Assembly (NCBI GenBank): GCA_020809705.1
Contig: CP085831.1
Coordinates: forward strand, 3,038,001-3,102,000
Length of the DNA: 64,000 bases
Direction: 5' to 3'
Source of the DNA: Calonectria ilicicola
Lineage: Eukaryota; Ascomycota; Sordariomycetes; Hypocreales; Nectriaceae
The notes under the pieces are model-generated. The model worked only from the letters and a program-made list of their open reading frames with translations, was not told the origin of the DNA and searched no databases. The position numbers and the translations under genes are program-made. Positions 61,709-64,000 of this stretch are shown in pieces (within the stretch, counting starts at the first letter, position 1; each line of letters opens with the position of its first letter).

Positions 61709-63823
61709 CTAAATAAGCACTACTTGTTCCATGCTAATATGTTCTTCATTGACAGCCTCTCCAGCCATAATTCCATGGACATAGCACTCACCGACCACCT
61801 GAAACATGTCTTGTCCTGCTGGTCTCATTAAAAACGGCACATGACAACCTTCCAGAACACAGATGATGTCTCCATCTTTGCCTCGACTGGGGAATAAGCC
61901 CAAACGCCCGTTTTTGGTGATCCCCATGCGACGATTCCGTAGTGCCGCCTTCATTGCGATGCGAACCTCTTGGAACGTTTGGCCAAGAGCACGTTGCGTG
62001 AGGTTAGACAATTCCAGTCTTCCCTTTCCTTTTGGTCGTTTCTGGCGAACAGAATACGTCTGACAGGGGAGTGAAGGCGACCGGCCGGTGGACTCATCCA
62101 GCAGCAGGCTGATAACCTCAGCGTAGCTCGGTGGGCACTTTGCTTTGGCCGAGCCATCTTTTCCAGCTACAATCGCATGCCAGAATGCATCAAATACTAA
62201 ATCATCGTCAACCAGATCTTTAAGCCGCAGCGCGAAATCGGCGGCTTCCATAAGATCCCTGTTATTCACGGTAGGGTCGTGATTGCTTAAGTCAGGGTCA
62301 GCAAACACGCCGCTGAGATCAACAAGGCTATCACAAACGACGCCCGGCGTAAATATTTTGCCTTTGTCATCTGGGAGTATTTTGTACAAGTCTAGCCTTA
62401 GTAGTGAAAGAAATCGTCCACATGCATTATACGCATTTCTTGTCGACGGCGCATAGCCGAGGGAGGTGGTTTGGCGGCGCCTCCTCCAGTCTGGAACCCA
62501 AGAAGGCAAATCATCGGAATCGTGCTCCACGGAGCAAAGCACCTTGCTCAACCGATCCCCAGACCTGTCCTCCAGCATGTGATGAATCACCATATCGTGG
62601 TAAAGGTCAGGCGCTGTGAAATCTGTATAACTGATCCGGACTGCCTCTTTGTCGTCGTCAGAACATACTCCAAGAAGACCATATATCTTATCACGAGCAT
62701 CATAGCACAGTGAAGGCCGAGTAGCAACAATTAGATCAAAAAGCGACGGCTTCCTCGTAAGGATGTCGTACTGGGACTTCATGTTGCCGAGATCGGCAAT
62801 TGATTGGCAAACGTCGTCAGAAACACCATCTTGTGGGCCGAATTTTTCTTGAAGCCAACGAGATATTCCGCATGTATTCATGTGTGTACAGGCGTTGGCC
62901 AGGAGGTACCAAGTTATGGTAGCATCGCCGCAAGCCACCCAGAGATCCCAGGAGAGGATCGTCTCTTGGATAATCCAAACTCGTGAGAACCAAGCCCGGG
63001 TAAGCACATCCCAAATGTCCTTCCAATCCTGGGAATCTTCATTTGGTAAATTCATTCTCTCAAATTCGGCTGGAGAAATATCAGAGTTCATGAATTGCAA
63101 GCGATAGTCGAAATCTTCCAGTAGACGAAGAGCCGATTCTGACCCCTCACTGCCTTCGCCCAGCCATACAACAGTCTTTTCGGCGTGACGATAAATGTTG
63201 GACATGAGTGGAATCTGTTGCTCTTTCTCCTTTGTGTCTTCTTGGTTAATGCATACCTGATCAACCCACAAGACGATTGAACGGTCGGCGCAGCGTAAAT
63301 GCCTCAGCGCTGCTTCCAGAGATTTGGTTATTGCCGCTTCATGCCCATCGCATTCGATTTTCGCATCGAACACCGGCGCGCCCCATGTATAACTCAAGGC
63401 GGTGTAGCGAATGGGCGTCTGGAAGTCTTGCATGCTAAGCGCATATTTCGTGAAGTGCCTCTTTTCTAAGCCCGATTGTTCGTCCACCCTCAGGACGTCG
63501 TCAAACTCGATGGAGCAGTGGTGCAAAGAACCCCGCAGCGGCTCTTCGCCGACGCCTGGCTTAATTTCAAGGACTCGAATCTCATATTTATCAACTAGGG
63601 TTTTATACAGCTTTCCTGAGTCGGCGCAGTTGCTGGGAGGTGGAATAATCTTGGCTGATGCCCATACAGAAACGTCATCAGCCCTGTACCACCCCTCCAA
63701 CTCCTCAGGGAGTCCGCCACATAGGCCCGTTACCGCGAATGTTGGGCTAACAACATCGTGGTTTCTGCGAAATGCTGAGGTTAAATCTGTCTGAATACGG
63801 TGTGTAGTGGTGTTTATACTCAT
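61709..63823 (-). CDS. HET-domain (heterokaryon incompatibility type) protein
   Basis: Single exon, 704 residues from the ATG at 63823 (MSINTTTH). The same frame is open for 34 more codons to 63925, but the alternative N-terminus is low-complexity and unlike the family. HET-domain motifs are present: YTALSYTWG at about 140-148, RHLRCADRSIVLWVDQVCIN at about 174-193, QQIPLMSNIYRHAEKTVVWLGE at about 202-223 and RAWFSRVWIIQE around 287-298. HET domains act in fungal non-self recognition, where they trigger a cell-death response on contact with incompatible partners; most paralogues are uncharacterised. The long C-terminal region (350-704) has no domain I recognise. Neighbours give no partner gene (no NLR or STAND protein within the window), so the role is inferred from the domain only. 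Confidence 0.9.
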   Translation of the reverse strand: MSINTTTHRIQTDLTSAFRRNHDVVSPTFAVTGLCGGLPEELEGWYRADDVSVWASAKIIPPPSNCADSGKLYKTLVDKYEIRVLEIKPGVGEEPLRGSLHHCSIEFDDVLRVDEQSGLEKRHFTKYALSMQDFQTPIRYTALSYTWGAPVFDAKIECDGHEAAITKSLEAALRHLRCADRSIVLWVDQVCINQEDTKEKEQQIPLMSNIYRHAEKTVVWLGEGSEGSESALRLLEDFDYRLQFMNSDISPAEFERMNLPNEDSQDWKDIWDVLTRAWFSRVWIIQETILSWDLWVACGDATITWYLLANACTHMNTCGISRWLQEKFGPQDGVSDDVCQSIADLGNMKSQYDILTRKPSLFDLIVATRPSLCYDARDKIYGLLGVCSDDDKEAVRISYTDFTAPDLYHDMVIHHMLEDRSGDRLSKVLCSVEHDSDDLPSWVPDWRRRRQTTSLGYAPSTRNAYNACGRFLSLLRLDLYKILPDDKGKIFTPGVVCDSLVDLSGVFADPDLSNHDPTVNNRDLMEAADFALRLKDLVDDDLVFDAFWHAIVAGKDGSAKAKCPPSYAEVISLLLDESTGRSPSLPCQTYSVRQKRPKGKGRLELSNLTQRALGQTFQEVRIAMKAALRNRRMGITKNGRLGLFPSRGKDGDIICVLEGCHVPFLMRPAGQDMFQVVGECYVHGIMAGEAVNEEHISMEQVVLI

Positions 63824-64000
63824 GCTGAACGTTGCGAAATCCTTTTGCTGACTGTGAAGAAAATTGCGACGAGAAGCCGAAGGCTGAAGCCTGGCTTGGG
63901 TAGCGGTAGGTGGGGGCCAAAGCATTCCCTGGTGCTATTAATAGAACCACACAACGACCAACCAACATAGCTAAGCTTATCATGTTTGATGGGCGAAAAT
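63824..64000. promoter_or_regulatory. Upstream region of the HET-domain gene
   Basis: It presumably contains the promoter. No clear TATA box or other motif stands out before the window ends. Confidence 0.35.

Overview
The window looks like a chromosome segment of a filamentous ascomycete (Pezizomycotina; gene content suggests Eurotiales such as Penicillium or Aspergillus, but this is inference). Protein-coding genes have 49-67 nt introns with GTAAGT-type donors. Two extremely AT-rich blocks with almost no open reading frames alternate with two gene islands of normal composition. The AT-rich blocks carry the marks of repeat-induced point mutation (RIP): related repeat copies differ mainly by C-to-T and G-to-A changes, and CAR codons have become TAR stops.

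Block 1 (1-32490) is a stack of nested transposons whose boundaries can be fixed by matching LTRs and 5-bp target-site duplications (TSDs). A Tad1-like LINE fragment (24354-24872 plus 32154-32485) is bounded on its left by a Gypsy element running off the window start (1-24353). That element contains a second copy of the same family (755-19579, TSD GATAG). The second copy contains a different Gypsy family (6677-18949, TSD ATTAA), which contains another copy of the first family (7453-14358, TSD GCTAC). The LINE is also split by a fourth, oppositely oriented copy (24873-32153, TSD TAAAG) that carries a 425-bp MITE.

Gene island 1 (about 32490-43717) has four genes: a DUF3425-type bZIP transcription factor, a convergent DHA2-type MFS transporter, a divergently placed kinase-fold/VWA-like protein with degenerate kinase motifs, and a PD-(D/E)XK nuclease-like protein.

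Block 2 (43718-56141) is one pogo-like DNA transposon with perfect 86-bp terminal inverted repeats and TA duplication. It is inflated by a 9.6-kb Gypsy element (45965-55541, TSD TTCCA), which itself carries a solo LTR (46978-47499, TSD TGTTA) and a Fot1/pogo transposon (50547-52404, TA TSD). The Fot1 TIRs resemble those of the MITE in block 1.

Gene island 2 (56144-64000) has a medium-chain dehydrogenase/reductase broken by one in-frame TGA, a small signal-peptide plus single-membrane-span protein, a stretch of unrecognised sequence, and a HET-domain (heterokaryon incompatibility type) protein. I saw no tRNA, rRNA or CRISPR array. The genes do not form one obvious pathway. The bZIP/transporter pair is the most plausible functional unit, and the kinase/VWA, nuclease-like and HET proteins are lineage-variable families often found near transposon-rich DNA.
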